From Acidobacteriota bacterium (lineage in GTDB: Bacteria; Acidobacteriota; Blastocatellia; HR10): a stretch of 64,000 bases of DNA. Positions 18,231 through 27,255 of this stretch are shown piece by piece (positions within the stretch are counted from its first letter, which is position 1; each line of letters starts with the position of its first letter). Where the stretch lies: NCBI GenBank assembly GCA_030550025.1, contig JAUQQC010000002.1, forward strand, positions 130,356 to 194,355. Reading direction: 5' to 3'. Below the pieces are notes generated by a model, which worked only from the letters and a program-made list of their open reading frames with translations, was not told the origin of the DNA and ran no database searches. Position numbers and translations under genes: made by a program.

Positions 18231-18977
18231 TTGAATTTACCGAATGCCGTGACATTGCTCAGGATCTTCATCGTCCCGGTGCTGGTTGTCGTCCTGCTCA
18301 CACGCGTTTCGGAGGCGTGGTTCGGAGTCTCGCAACGGTTATTGGGTGTGGCGATCTTCCTGGCCGCCGCACTCACGGATTGGTTGGATGGCTTTTTAGC
18401 TCGCCGTCGTCGCCAAGTCTCTCCGTTGGGGATGTTGCTGGATCCGCTCGCGGACAAGCTGTTGATCTCGGCCGCCTTGATCGCGCTCGTGGACAATCGG
18501 CTTGCGCCCGCGTGGGCGGTCGTCATCATCATCGGACGCGAGTTCGCCGTGACGGGATTGCGTGGCATCGCCGCGCGCGAGGGTTTAGTGATCGCCTCTT
18601 CGCGGATGGGGAAGTTCAAGATGCTCGCCGAAGTCGTCGCCGTCGCCCTCCTCATCTTGAGCATGACTGACGAGGGCGGGCCGCCAGTCACCCCCTATGC
18701 CGTGCCCGTCTTCTGGGAGGCCCCGGCCTTCGTGCATGTGCTGGCGCGCTTCTCCGCAAGTGGGCATTTGTCGGCACATGACGTGCGCATCTTGCTTTAC
18801 AGCGCCGGTCGCGCCGTCCTTTGGCTCGTCGTCATCTCCTCCATCTGGTCCATGTACGGCTACTTCCGGCAGTTCTACGCCTTCATGCGAAATCCGATGT
18901 ACGGGCGGCTCTCCGCCTCTCGGCTCGCCCAGGTCAAGGAGGATGTCCTGGCGCGTTCGTCCGGAGGCTCTTCCTGA
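18231..18977 (+). CDS. pgsA: CDP-diacylglycerol--glycerol-3-phosphate 3-phosphatidyltransferase
   Basis: Makes phosphatidylglycerophosphate from CDP-diacylglycerol (product of CdsA) in the inner membrane. The CDP-alcohol phosphotransferase motif is complete: LTDWLDGFLARRRR followed by GMLLDPLADK. The start codon is TTG at 18231, since the protein begins MNLPNAVTLLRIF as in the family and no ATG fits. Length is 248 residues against about 180-200 usually; the extra part is a C-terminal region of about 60 residues (PPVTPYAVPVFWEAPAF onward) before the last helix. It is convergent with the CPBP gene, nine bases apart. Confidence 0.93.
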   Translation: MNLPNAVTLLRIFIVPVLVVVLLTRVSEAWFGVSQRLLGVAIFLAAALTDWLDGFLARRRRQVSPLGMLLDPLADKLLISAALIALVDNRLAPAWAVVIIIGREFAVTGLRGIAAREGLVIASSRMGKFKMLAEVVAVALLILSMTDEGGPPVTPYAVPVFWEAPAFVHVLARFSASGHLSAHDVRILLYSAGRAVLWLVVISSIWSMYGYFRQFYAFMRNPMYGRLSASRLAQVKEDVLARSSGGSS

Positions 18978-18986
18978 TCACGGGGC

Positions 18987-19982
18987 TCATCGGTGGAAGA
19001 AAAGACCCCAGTAGCTATTGACCATCCAATGGAGGAAAGCTGCCGCCGTCACTTTTCCCGTCTTCGCATACGCCAGCCCGTAGAACCATCCGGCGATGGT
19101 CGCCAGCACGACGTAGACCCATGTCGGTTCTTCAGGATTATTGGCATGCGCTAGCCCGAAGATGAGCGAGGTGATGGCCAGAGCCCGCACAGGATGCGCG
19201 CGCCAACGCCGGGTGAGCAGATTCAGCAGGACGCCGCGAAAGAACAATTCTTCGGGCAAGGCGATCAAAAAGGCCGTGCCGAGGAGCGCAGGACCGATCT
19301 CCGAAAGTGGGCGCATCGCGGGCGAAGAAGCCACAAAGTGCGTGGGAATGGCCAGTGGGATGGCGAAGAACGTCACAAAGAGCGCGAAGTAGAGTCCCGC
19401 CCGAGCGACGTCCGCTCGGCTCAAGTAGAACGTGTATCCGACTCCCTCTAGGCGACGCACGCCGAGAAAGAGCACGAGCAACCATATCACGCCGAGGAGC
19501 TTGTCCAAACCGATCCCCGGCCGCCGTGGGAGCTCGGCCAGAGGAAGCCACTCGAACTCGATCGGGAACCAGAGCGCCACAAGGGCGAGCACATCCTGGA
19601 AGGTGAGCCCTTCGCGGTTCGGACGTCGGAAGATAAGCACGGTCGTTGGGATCAGGAGATAAGCCGCGCTGGCTCCCACGGCTTCCCAGCGGAATTGACC
19701 GAGCGCGAGCGCCGAGAGTGCCAGAAGCAGTGTGAGGACGAAGGCCAGCGCGAGGACGTTCGCGCGACGGAGCCGATCACCCCGATGGACGAAGGCCACG
19801 AGCTTCTCTCGCCCCTCTGCCGTGCCAAGCAGCAACGTCGGCCAGAAGAAGAGAGCGAACGCAAGGAGCGCACTGAAGCGGAGGCGCCATGGGGCTTCCT
19901 TCAGGGCGTACACTGAGAAGGCTCCAGTCGTCATCAGAAGGAGAAGGCCGACGATGAGTCTTTCGCGTCGCGTTGGGGTCAT
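18987..19982 (-). CDS. CPBP-family intramembrane metalloprotease
   Basis: 331 residues with about eight hydrophobic helices. The CPBP (Abi/Rce1-like) motifs are intact: ALPEELFFRGVLLNLL (EExxxR), FGLAHANN (FxxxH) and a C-terminal HWMVNSYW. The family includes intramembrane glutamic endopeptidases, some involved in processing prenylated proteins or bacteriocin immunity; the substrate here is unknown. Its start overlaps the stop of the SWIM gene by four bases, so the two are co-translated. Confidence 0.88.
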   Translation of the reverse strand: MTPTRRERLIVGLLLLMTTGAFSVYALKEAPWRLRFSALLAFALFFWPTLLLGTAEGREKLVAFVHRGDRLRRANVLALAFVLTLLLALSALALGQFRWEAVGASAAYLLIPTTVLIFRRPNREGLTFQDVLALVALWFPIEFEWLPLAELPRRPGIGLDKLLGVIWLLVLFLGVRRLEGVGYTFYLSRADVARAGLYFALFVTFFAIPLAIPTHFVASSPAMRPLSEIGPALLGTAFLIALPEELFFRGVLLNLLTRRWRAHPVRALAITSLIFGLAHANNPEEPTWVYVVLATIAGWFYGLAYAKTGKVTAAAFLHWMVNSYWGLFFHR

Positions 19983-21142
19983 GCCAATCGCCTACGCCCG
20001 AGAAGTCGCTCGGCCCGCGCTGTCTCGCCCCAGTCTTGATACAGCGCGGCCAAGCGCTCGGCCAGCCGCGAAGCCTTCGTCCCGAGCGCCTTGATCCCCT
20101 GTTCCCCCACGCGTATGGCTCGATCTGGATAGTTCGTCCGAAGATAGTGCTCGAACAGCTCCAGGTAGTCCTCCTCGGAGACCAAACTCTTGTGCCGAGC
20201 GGCCTCGTACTCCTCAAGCCGACCTTCGAGGCGACAGAGCTTGGCCAGCAACGCATAGGCTCCCGTGTCCCCTTCGGGGAGCTGTCGCTTCAGTTCGGCG
20301 ATCACTTCAGCTCGACGGCCCCAGCGCTCGGCCCATGTCACCAGCGCGGGCTCAAGAAACACGCGCGTGGATGCGCGTCCGAGCAGAAACAGCGTGACCA
20401 GGTCGCGCAAGACGGATGCCCCGAGTTTCGGATCGCGCTCGAAGGTCTGGGCCTGTGCCTCAAGGAGTTCTACCACTTGCGTGAGGATTGCCGTCAGTTC
20501 CACATCCGGCCGGCGACGGCGCCACTCGACAGCCCGCTTGAGGGTCTCCCGCACGATCGCTCCGGCGACCGAAGGGGCGAAGGTCTTCGCCCACGCGAGC
20601 AGATGGACGATCCGCCCCTCGCTCCGCGCGATGCCTTTTGAGGAGGCCCCGGACATCTTGCGAAAGAGCAACGCGATGTGTTGAGGCAACCGCTCCGGGC
20701 GTAGCGTCTCCTTCCATCGCCGAAGGACTTCCTCGATGGCGCTGTTCATGCGGCTCTCTTCAAGGAGAAGGTCTCGAAGGAGATGGGGCGGGATCGTCTC
20801 CATCCATGCGGCGAGAGATTCCATATCCCCTCCGGTAGGCGCATCCGGGCACAGCTCCTCGCGCCGATCAAGCCAAGCCAGGAGCACGGCCACGACATGC
20901 TTGCAGACCCCCCAGTAGGGGCAGGAGCATTGCGAATGTAGCTCTCCCTCTTCGACCCACACCTCGATGCGATAGAAGCGTTCCCACTGACCGCGCACGC
21001 GCGCCCGCAGGTGGTCCTGGGTCACAAGGTGCAATTCTCGAACGCGACCGCTTCGGTAATAGCTTCGTCCCCGCTCCAGGACGGCATCGCTCTCCGCATA
21101 CCATTCGATGTCCCGCGCGCTGAGCGTCCAAAGGTCCGGCAT
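19979..21142 (-). CDS. SWIM zinc-finger protein
   Basis: About 387 residues. The N-terminal part has a SWIM motif, CSCPYWGVCKH (CxCx6CxH form), expected to bind zinc and nucleic acid or protein. The remainder is alpha-helical with a TPR-like ending (EEDYLELFEHYLRTNYPD, then LAERLAALYQDWGETARAE). In many bacteria such proteins lie next to SNF2 helicases, but none is present here; the partner is a CPBP protease. I chose ATG 21142 (MPDLWTLSARDIEW); the frame extends to 21244 but would run across the divergent promoter region. Function is unknown. Confidence 0.8.
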   Translation of the reverse strand: MPDLWTLSARDIEWYAESDAVLERGRSYYRSGRVRELHLVTQDHLRARVRGQWERFYRIEVWVEEGELHSQCSCPYWGVCKHVVAVLLAWLDRREELCPDAPTGGDMESLAAWMETIPPHLLRDLLLEESRMNSAIEEVLRRWKETLRPERLPQHIALLFRKMSGASSKGIARSEGRIVHLLAWAKTFAPSVAGAIVRETLKRAVEWRRRRPDVELTAILTQVVELLEAQAQTFERDPKLGASVLRDLVTLFLLGRASTRVFLEPALVTWAERWGRRAEVIAELKRQLPEGDTGAYALLAKLCRLEGRLEEYEAARHKSLVSEEDYLELFEHYLRTNYPDRAIRVGEQGIKALGTKASRLAERLAALYQDWGETARAERLLGRRRLA

Positions 21143-21158
21143 ATAACCCTTAGCTCGT

Positions 21159-21188
21159 TTGACCCGTTCGCTCGACGATTGGTATTGT
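21159..21188 (+). promoter_or_regulatory. Promoter for the transglycosylase operon (divergent region)
   Basis: TTGACC (21159-21164) and TATTGT (21183-21188) are spaced by 18 bp, followed about 20 bases later by GGAG and the ATG at 21218. On the opposite strand TACAAT (21190-21185) overlaps the same bases and could serve the SWIM gene, although no matching -35 is visible for it. Confidence 0.5.
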
Positions 21189-21217
21189 ATGTCATGGACA
21201 TGCGAACGGAGAAGCAG

Positions 21218-23482
21218 ATGCGGGCGATCGTCTGGAAGAGGCATTGCGCGTGGGCGTTCGTCGCTTGCGGCGTCCTATTGCTTGGATTCCTTTCGAATCC
21301 GTCGGCGGACGGTCTCCGTTTCCGGAGCGATTTCATCGGACAGTCGCCGGCGGAGGCGTCGCGCGCGATGGCTGAACTCCGGGCGCTCTTCTTGCGTGGG
21401 GAGCAACCGTCAGATGGGGAGCTGCGGGCGCTCGAACGGCGGCATCCGAACACTTCGGCAGCGGCTCTGGCGCGCTTCTTGCGGGGGTATCGAAAGTACG
21501 CCGCTCGGGAATATGCGGCAGCGGTGGACCTGCTCGCTGATCCCCTCATCCCGGCGAGAACGAAACTCGGCGATTATGCCCTCCTCTACGTGGCCAAGAG
21601 CCTGCAGGCGGTCGGTCGGGCGCCCGAAGCCGAAGCGCAGTTGATGAAGCTGTGGCAGACTTACCCGAATTCAATCCATGCGCGTTCAGCGCTATTGGAG
21701 GCGGCGCGCTCGGCGCTTGATCGGGGAGAGGCGATGAGGGCTATCGCGCGCGTCGCACCGTTGGCGGAGGCCGGCGACGTGTCGGCGCTCCTGCTTCAGG
21801 CCGAGGGGTATGAGAAGCTTGGGCAGACGGAGCGCGCGATTCGGTTGTATGAACGCATTCATTTCGATCTGCCGCCGGTGCGCGAGAGCGCGAGAGCCCG
21901 CGAACGGTTGCTCCGATTGGGCATCGTCGTGGACGATGTGGTGCGCTATGGACGAGAGCGCGTGCGAGGGCGCGCCGATCGCCTCTATGAAGCGGGAGCG
22001 TACGAAGAGGCGGTACAGGCATATCGCGCGCTGCGTGCGGCCTTTCCCGAGGCGGCGCACGAGGCCGCCGTGCTCCTGCGCTTTGGCGTGAGTTTGCTCC
22101 GTACTGGTGCCGTGCGCGAGGCGAGCGCGGTGCTCCAACAGGCGAGCGAGCGCGCCTTGGCCGAGCTGCAGGCCGAAGCCCTCTATTTTCTGGCCGAGAG
22201 TTACCGACGGCTTGGGCGCGCGACCGAGTTCGTGGAGACGAGTCGCCGCTTGGTCGAACGCCATCCGCGCAGCCTCTTCGCGGCGCGCGCTTTGCTCGAC
22301 CGCGTGCGCTTCCACCAACGGAATGGCGATCGTGAGGCAGCGCTGGCTGCGTGCCGAGAGCTGATCTCGCTCCATCCGGATTCCGAGTTTGCTCCTGAAG
22401 CCTTTTGGATGCTCGGTTGGGATGCCTATCGGCGCACGGAGTACGAGGCCGCTTCCCGTGCGCTTCTGTCACTTGCCGCGCGGCATCCGCAGTCAGAGCT
22501 GTTCGCTCAGGCGGCGTATTGGGCGGCGCGTGCGGAGGAACGGTCGGGACGCCGAGATCGCGCCGTGCTCCTCTACGAGAAGATCGTCGAGCGATACCGT
22601 GACGCTTACTATGGCCAGTTGGCGCGCCAGCGTCTGGATCGCTTGAATGCCCAAGGCGTCGTCGCCTCCTGGCCGGCTCGACGGCAGGGCGAGTCCTTCG
22701 GCGATTCACTGCTTGAGCGCGCAGTCGCGCATCTGCGCCCTGTCCGCGCCCCCGGAGAGACGGCCGGACCCAGCACGCTCGAGCGCGTGGAGAAGGCCCT
22801 TGAGTTGCGCGCGATTCGATTGGACGAGTTGGCGCTCGGCGAACTCACCGCGGCTCAACGCGAGGCGCCGACGTCGCCCCGCGTCTGCTTGGAGCTGGCC
22901 CGCCTTCATCGCGATCGGGGCGATCCTCTGGCGGCGATCACTGTCCTACGGCGAGCGCATCCCGAACATGCCGCGTATCGCGGCGATGAAGTCTCCGAAG
23001 ACGTCCTCCGCTTGCTCTTCCCCCTCACCCACTGGGACCTCATTCGGCGAAACGCGGAAGCGCATGGTCTGGACCCATACCTCATCGCTGGGCTGATCCG
23101 GCAGGAGTCGGGATTCCATCCGCGGGCGCGTTCGGTCGCCAATGCGCGCGGCTTGATGCAACTGATCCCCTCGACGGGGCAGCTGGTCGCCCGTCGGTAT
23201 GGTCTGCGGCGTCTCTCTCCGGAGCGGCTCTATGATCCGGCCTTGAACATTCGCTTGGGGACGGCGTATTTGGCCGAACAACTGCGACGGTTTGGACGGA
23301 TCGAGTACGCCCTGGCGGCGTATAATGCCGGGCCTGTACGCGTCACGCGATGGCTTCAGGAACTGCCCACCGAGGAGATGGACGAGTGGATCGAGAGCAT
23401 CCCGATCACCGAGACGCGGCAGTATGTCAAGAGCATCCTGCGCAACGTCGCGCACTATCGCCGAATCTACGGCGCGTCGTGA
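21218..23482 (+). CDS. slt: Soluble lytic murein transglycosylase (Slt70-like)
   Basis: Periplasmic enzyme cleaving peptidoglycan glycan strands to 1,6-anhydro products. The 754 residues begin with a signal peptide (KRHCAWAFVACGVLLLGF). A long alpha-superhelical TPR-like region fills about 50-570 and a C-terminal SLT domain begins near 600. The catalytic Glu is Glu630 in GLIRQESGFHPRA; NARGLMQLIPSTGQ and YALAAYNAGPVRV complete the signature. The frame is open from 21011, but the promoter at 21159-21188 and GGAG at 21208-21211 place the start at ATG 21218. First gene of a run with the PEGA-TPR gene and der. Confidence 0.94.
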   Translation: MRAIVWKRHCAWAFVACGVLLLGFLSNPSADGLRFRSDFIGQSPAEASRAMAELRALFLRGEQPSDGELRALERRHPNTSAAALARFLRGYRKYAAREYAAAVDLLADPLIPARTKLGDYALLYVAKSLQAVGRAPEAEAQLMKLWQTYPNSIHARSALLEAARSALDRGEAMRAIARVAPLAEAGDVSALLLQAEGYEKLGQTERAIRLYERIHFDLPPVRESARARERLLRLGIVVDDVVRYGRERVRGRADRLYEAGAYEEAVQAYRALRAAFPEAAHEAAVLLRFGVSLLRTGAVREASAVLQQASERALAELQAEALYFLAESYRRLGRATEFVETSRRLVERHPRSLFAARALLDRVRFHQRNGDREAALAACRELISLHPDSEFAPEAFWMLGWDAYRRTEYEAASRALLSLAARHPQSELFAQAAYWAARAEERSGRRDRAVLLYEKIVERYRDAYYGQLARQRLDRLNAQGVVASWPARRQGESFGDSLLERAVAHLRPVRAPGETAGPSTLERVEKALELRAIRLDELALGELTAAQREAPTSPRVCLELARLHRDRGDPLAAITVLRRAHPEHAAYRGDEVSEDVLRLLFPLTHWDLIRRNAEAHGLDPYLIAGLIRQESGFHPRARSVANARGLMQLIPSTGQLVARRYGLRRLSPERLYDPALNIRLGTAYLAEQLRRFGRIEYALAAYNAGPVRVTRWLQELPTEEMDEWIESIPITETRQYVKSILRNVAHYRRIYGAS

Positions 23483-23489
23483 GAGGGCG

Positions 23490-24398
23490 ATGAAGCGCGC
23501 TGGAGTGCTCGCTCTTCTTTTCGTCGTTCTGCTTCCCTCCGAGGGGGGAGGGCAAAGACTTTCTGCGAAGGCGCGCGCCTCGGCGCAGGTGATGATCTCC
23601 ACGCGGCCGGGAGCCGTCGTCTTCGTGAACGATGTTCGCCGAGGCGTGACCGATGCGCGTGGACGGCTGACGCTCGTGCTGGAGCCAGGGACGTATTGGT
23701 TGCGCGTGAGCAAGATGGGCCATGAGGAAGCGCACGTGCGTCTTCATCTGGCGCCCGGCGCGCGGCGACCGCTCACGCTCTCGCTCCCTCCGCTGCGGGA
23801 TCCTGCTGAACGGCATCGCCAACAAGGGGAAGCGCTGCGCGAACAGCGACAGTTCGCGCAAGCGGCTGCCGAGTATCGGAAAGCGATCGCCTTGCGAAAG
23901 GGACGCTTCCCGCGGGCTCGACTCGGGTTGGCGCGCGCGCTGCTGGCGTTGGAAGAGCCTGAAGAGGCATTGCGCCAGGTCCGACGTGCTCTGGCCGAGA
24001 GTCGCACGCCGCTTCCCGAGGCCCGTACGCTTCTGGGGAATATCCTTCGCGCTCAGGGTCTCTACGAAGACGCCATTCGCGAATATCGCGCGGCATTGCG
24101 ACAGGCGAACAATTTCTCCCCGGAAGCTCATGCCGGACTCGCGCTGGCGCTTGGGGAGATCGGGGAGACCGAACGAGCGATCACGCACATGCGGACGGCG
24201 ATCGCTCAAAACGCGGACACCGAGCCGATCCTCTACTATCTCCTCGGCAATCTTCTGCTGGATGCGGATCGCCCTCAGGAAGCCATCGCGGCCTACGAGA
24301 CCTATTTGCGGTTAGCTCCGCAGAGCGAGACGGCGCCGGCCGTCCGCTCGCTCGTCGAGCAGTTGCGCAAGGAACTCACGTCGCAGGAGTCGCGATGA
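23490..24398 (+). CDS. PEGA-domain and TPR protein, secreted
   Basis: 302 residues: a signal peptide (KRAGVLALLFVVLLPSEGG), a PEGA-like beta domain at about 33-90 (STRPGAVVFVNDVRRGV, then LEPGTYWLRVSKMGHEE), and about five TPRs to the end. PEGA domains occur in surface or periplasmic proteins; the function here is unknown. I chose ATG 23490, eight bases after the slt stop and preceded by GAGAGGG. Its stop overlaps the der start (ATGA). Together with the transglycosylase it suggests a cell-wall role. Confidence 0.82.
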   Translation: MKRAGVLALLFVVLLPSEGGGQRLSAKARASAQVMISTRPGAVVFVNDVRRGVTDARGRLTLVLEPGTYWLRVSKMGHEEAHVRLHLAPGARRPLTLSLPPLRDPAERHRQQGEALREQRQFAQAAAEYRKAIALRKGRFPRARLGLARALLALEEPEEALRQVRRALAESRTPLPEARTLLGNILRAQGLYEDAIREYRAALRQANNFSPEAHAGLALALGEIGETERAITHMRTAIAQNADTEPILYYLLGNLLLDADRPQEAIAAYETYLRLAPQSETAPAVRSLVEQLRKELTSQESR

Positions 24399-25780
24399 AG
24401 TCGTCGGCCGCAGGCAGCACGGCATCGGCGCGCGCGTCCGGCGTTGGGGAAGTCCACGCCGTGCCGGTGGAGTGTCCGAGTGTAGTCATCTTGGGGCGAC
24501 CGAATGTCGGAAAGTCCACCCTCTTCAACCGTCTGGTGGGCATGCGACGCGCGATCGTGGGCGACGAGCCTGGGATCACGCGCGATCGTCTTCACGGACG
24601 CGTGCGATGGCGCGATCGCGAGTTCGAGCTGGTGGATACGGGCGGACTCCTCCCCGAGGAGGACGCGATCATTCCGGCGAGCATCGTGCGCCAGGCCGAA
24701 GCAGCCATCGCGCGCGCGGCTCTGCTCCTTCTCCTGGTGGATGTGCGCGAAGGGGTGACGCCGCTCGATGAAGACCTAGCACGACGCTTGCGCCGATTCG
24801 GCAAACCGATCTTCCTGGTCGTCAACAAGGTGGACACAGCGCGGTGGGAGCTGCCGGCCGAGGAGTTTCGCCGTCTGGGCTTCTCGCGAATCTTCCCTAT
24901 CTCGGCTGAGCACGGGCAGGGCATCGGCGAACTGCTCGAAGCGATCTTAGAAGTCGTCCCCGCTCCTGAAGTGCTGGAGACGCGCCCCGAGGAAATTCGC
25001 ATCGCCATCATTGGGAAGCCGAACGTAGGAAAGTCCTCGTTGGTGAATCGGCTGCTCGGCACCGAGCGTGTGATCGTCGCGCCGACGCCCGGCACGACGC
25101 GCGACGCCGTGGATTCGGAGCTGGAGTACGAGGGGACACGATTCCGTGTGATTGATACGGCGGGTATTCGCCGGAAGTCGCGGGTTCTGGAGCGGACCGA
25201 GCGCGTGGCCGTGCTCATGGCCGAGCGGCATCTCGAGCGCGCCGATGTCGCCGTGCTCCTCATTGACGCCACCGAAGGTCCGACGGCCCTGGATGCGCGC
25301 ATCGGGGGGTTCGCGCACAAAGCGGGGAAATCGCTCATCCTCGCCGTCAACAAATGGGACCTCGTCGAGAAGGATCCCACGACGGCGGCGCGCATGGAAG
25401 CCGCCATTCGCGCGCGCTTGCGATTCCTCGATTATGCGCCGATCGTCTTCATCTCGGCGCTCACGGGTCAGCGCGTCACCCGAATCCTCGAGCTGGCGAA
25501 GAAAGCGTATGAGGCGCGGCATCGGCGCATCCCGACGGCCGAGCTGAACCGCTTTTTCCAGGAGTTCGTCGCCGAGGCGCGAGCCACGACGAGCCGCCGG
25601 CGCGTGCGCGTCCAGTACATCACGCAAGCGGGCGTAGACCCACCGACGTTCGTCCTCTTCTTGAATTCCCGACGCGAGAAACTGGAAGCTGCCTACGAGC
25701 GATACATTGAGAATCGGCTGCGCGAGCAATACGAGTTCTTCGCGACGCCGATTCGCATCAAGCAGCGGCTCAAGGCGTGA
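24395..25780 (+). CDS. der: Ribosome-associated GTPase Der (EngA)
   Basis: Essential double GTPase for 50S assembly. Domain 1 has GRPNVGKSTLFNRL, DTGG and NKVD. Domain 2 has GKPNVGKSSLVNRL, DTAGIRRKSR and NKWD. A KH-like C-terminal domain (PTFVLFLNSRREKLEAAYER) follows. At 461 residues it carries about 25 unconserved residues before the first G1 motif. It overlaps the upstream PEGA-TPR gene by four bases. Confidence 0.96.
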   Translation: MKSSAAGSTASARASGVGEVHAVPVECPSVVILGRPNVGKSTLFNRLVGMRRAIVGDEPGITRDRLHGRVRWRDREFELVDTGGLLPEEDAIIPASIVRQAEAAIARAALLLLLVDVREGVTPLDEDLARRLRRFGKPIFLVVNKVDTARWELPAEEFRRLGFSRIFPISAEHGQGIGELLEAILEVVPAPEVLETRPEEIRIAIIGKPNVGKSSLVNRLLGTERVIVAPTPGTTRDAVDSELEYEGTRFRVIDTAGIRRKSRVLERTERVAVLMAERHLERADVAVLLIDATEGPTALDARIGGFAHKAGKSLILAVNKWDLVEKDPTTAARMEAAIRARLRFLDYAPIVFISALTGQRVTRILELAKKAYEARHRRIPTAELNRFFQEFVAEARATTSRRRVRVQYITQAGVDPPTFVLFLNSRREKLEAAYERYIENRLREQYEFFATPIRIKQRLKA

Positions 25781-25796
25781 CATCGGGGGTCCTCCC

Positions 25797-26285
25797 ATGA
25801 ATGGCAAACGCGTCGCCGAGAGTCAGGTCGTCCTCAGCCAGATGATGCAACCGGAGCATGCGAATATCTTGGGGAACGTGCACGGCGGATGGATCATGAA
25901 GCTCATTGACGAAGCCGGAGCGATCGTCGCCTCGCGCCACGCGCGAAAGCCCGTGGTGACGGTCGTCGTGGATTCGATTCGGTTCTGCGCGCCTGTGCAT
26001 GTCGGCGATCTCGTGCACGTGCGGGCGCGGTTGACGCAAGTCTGGCGGACTTCGATGGAGGTGGAAGTCGAGGTCGAAGCCGAGGCGCTCCTGACGGGCG
26101 AGCGACGCGTGACGTCAACGGCGTATCTCGTCTATGTCGCCTTGGACGAATCGGGTCGCCCGACGCCGGTTCCACCACTGGAGTTGGCGAGCGAGGAGGA
26201 GCGGCATCGCGCCGCGGAAGCCGAGCGGCGTCGTGCCGAACGCTTGGCCCGACGCGACGCCGCAGGTCCATCTCATATGCGCTGA
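25797..26285 (+). CDS. Acyl-CoA thioesterase, hotdog fold (YciA/BACH type)
   Basis: 162 residues. The N-terminal part carries the YciA-type active-site region ANILGNVHGGWIMKLIDEAG, with the general Asp/Glu of the hotdog helix, and VDSIRFCAPVHVGDLV. The C-terminus is a charged tail (EEERHRAAEAERRRAERL), probably a helix. It hydrolyses acyl-CoAs of unknown chain length. The start is ATG 25797, 16 bases after the der stop, with GGGGGT upstream. The next gene is an enoyl-CoA hydratase-like protein, which fits fatty-acid or branched-acid metabolism. Confidence 0.9.
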   Translation: MNGKRVAESQVVLSQMMQPEHANILGNVHGGWIMKLIDEAGAIVASRHARKPVVTVVVDSIRFCAPVHVGDLVHVRARLTQVWRTSMEVEVEVEAEALLTGERRVTSTAYLVYVALDESGRPTPVPPLELASEEERHRAAEAERRRAERLARRDAAGPSHMR

Positions 26286-26381
26286 GGGCGCTCGCCTCGG
26301 GAGTCGAAGGCCCCCCTTGCCCTTCGTTCTTCCCCTTCGGTAACATCACATACCCTATCTTCGAGGCGAGGAGCAAAGCGT

Positions 26382-27170
26382 ATGGAGATGAGACTGGTCG
26401 AATATCGTGTGGAGGGCGGCATCGCCGTCATCGAACTCTCCGATCCTCCGGCGAACACCTACACCTATGAGATGATGCGGCAGTTCGATGACGCTATCCT
26501 TCAGGCGCGCTTCGACGACAGCGTGCACGTGCTGGTGGTCACCGGAGCCGGAGATCGGTTCTTCTGCGCCGGGGCCAACATCCGCATGCTCGCCGAAGTC
26601 ACGCCGCAGTACAAGTACTACTTCTGCCTGCATGCCAACGAGACGTTGAATCGCTTGGAGAATACGCCGAAGCTCGTGATCGCGGCGCTCAATGGGCACA
26701 CCGTCGGCGGAGGATTGGAGATCGCACTCGCCTGCGATATTCGCATCGCCCGAAAGGACAGTGGGAGGATCGGCTTGCCCGAGGTCTCACTTGGCGTCTT
26801 GCCCGGCACCGGGGGGACGCAACGGTTAGCGCGACTTCTGGGGAAAGCGCGCGCGCTGGAGCTGATGGTCACCGGACGTCTGATGACGTACGAGGAGGCA
26901 CTGGAGATCGGGCTCATTCACCACATCTTCCCGAGCGAGAACTTCATGGGCCATGTTCTGGAGTACGCGCGCCAATTTCTCCCGCCGCGGAAAGCGAGCC
27001 GCGCCGTCGGCCACATCAAGCGCGCCGTGCAATCGGGATGGGAGATGTCCTTCCATGACGGGCTGGCGTTGGAGCGCGAGCTGCAGCAACTGCTCTTCCA
27101 GAGCGAGGACGCGCGCGAAGGTCTGACGGCCTACGTCGAGAAGCGCGAGCCACGATTTCAGGGACGGTGA
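26382..27170 (+). CDS. Enoyl-CoA hydratase/isomerase family protein
   Basis: 262 residues with the crotonase fold. The oxyanion-hole regions are CAGANIRMLAEV and NGHTVGGGLEIALACD, and the catalytic Glu region is GLPEVSLGVLPGTGGTQRL. Both acidic positions expected of hydratases appear to be present. It probably hydrates trans-2-enoyl-CoA, but crotonases are diverse and no dedicated beta-oxidation genes are adjacent. A 96-bp spacer upstream shows no clear promoter. Confidence 0.9.
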   Translation: MEMRLVEYRVEGGIAVIELSDPPANTYTYEMMRQFDDAILQARFDDSVHVLVVTGAGDRFFCAGANIRMLAEVTPQYKYYFCLHANETLNRLENTPKLVIAALNGHTVGGGLEIALACDIRIARKDSGRIGLPEVSLGVLPGTGGTQRLARLLGKARALELMVTGRLMTYEEALEIGLIHHIFPSENFMGHVLEYARQFLPPRKASRAVGHIKRAVQSGWEMSFHDGLALERELQQLLFQSEDAREGLTAYVEKREPRFQGR

Positions 27171-27185
27171 GGCGCGCCCGGCGCT

Positions 27186-27215
27186 TTGACAGCGGACGCC
27201 GTGCCTCCCTAAAAT
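27186..27215 (+). promoter_or_regulatory. Strong sigma-70-type promoter for the DASS transporter
   Basis: TTGACA (27186-27191, perfect) and TAAAAT (27210-27215, 5 of 6) are separated by 18 bp. The -10 overlaps the ATG at 27214 that would begin the longest reading frame. Transcription should start near 27222, so that ATG cannot be the start from this promoter. Confidence 0.6.
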
Positions 27216-27255
27216 GGCGCGCGTGAGCGCGGAGGGGCGGATTTCAGGGCACGGG

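Noticed and set aside
21011-21217. N-terminal extension of the lytic transglycosylase
   Set aside because: It would run across the divergent promoter region; the signal peptide begins at the later ATG with a ribosome-binding site.
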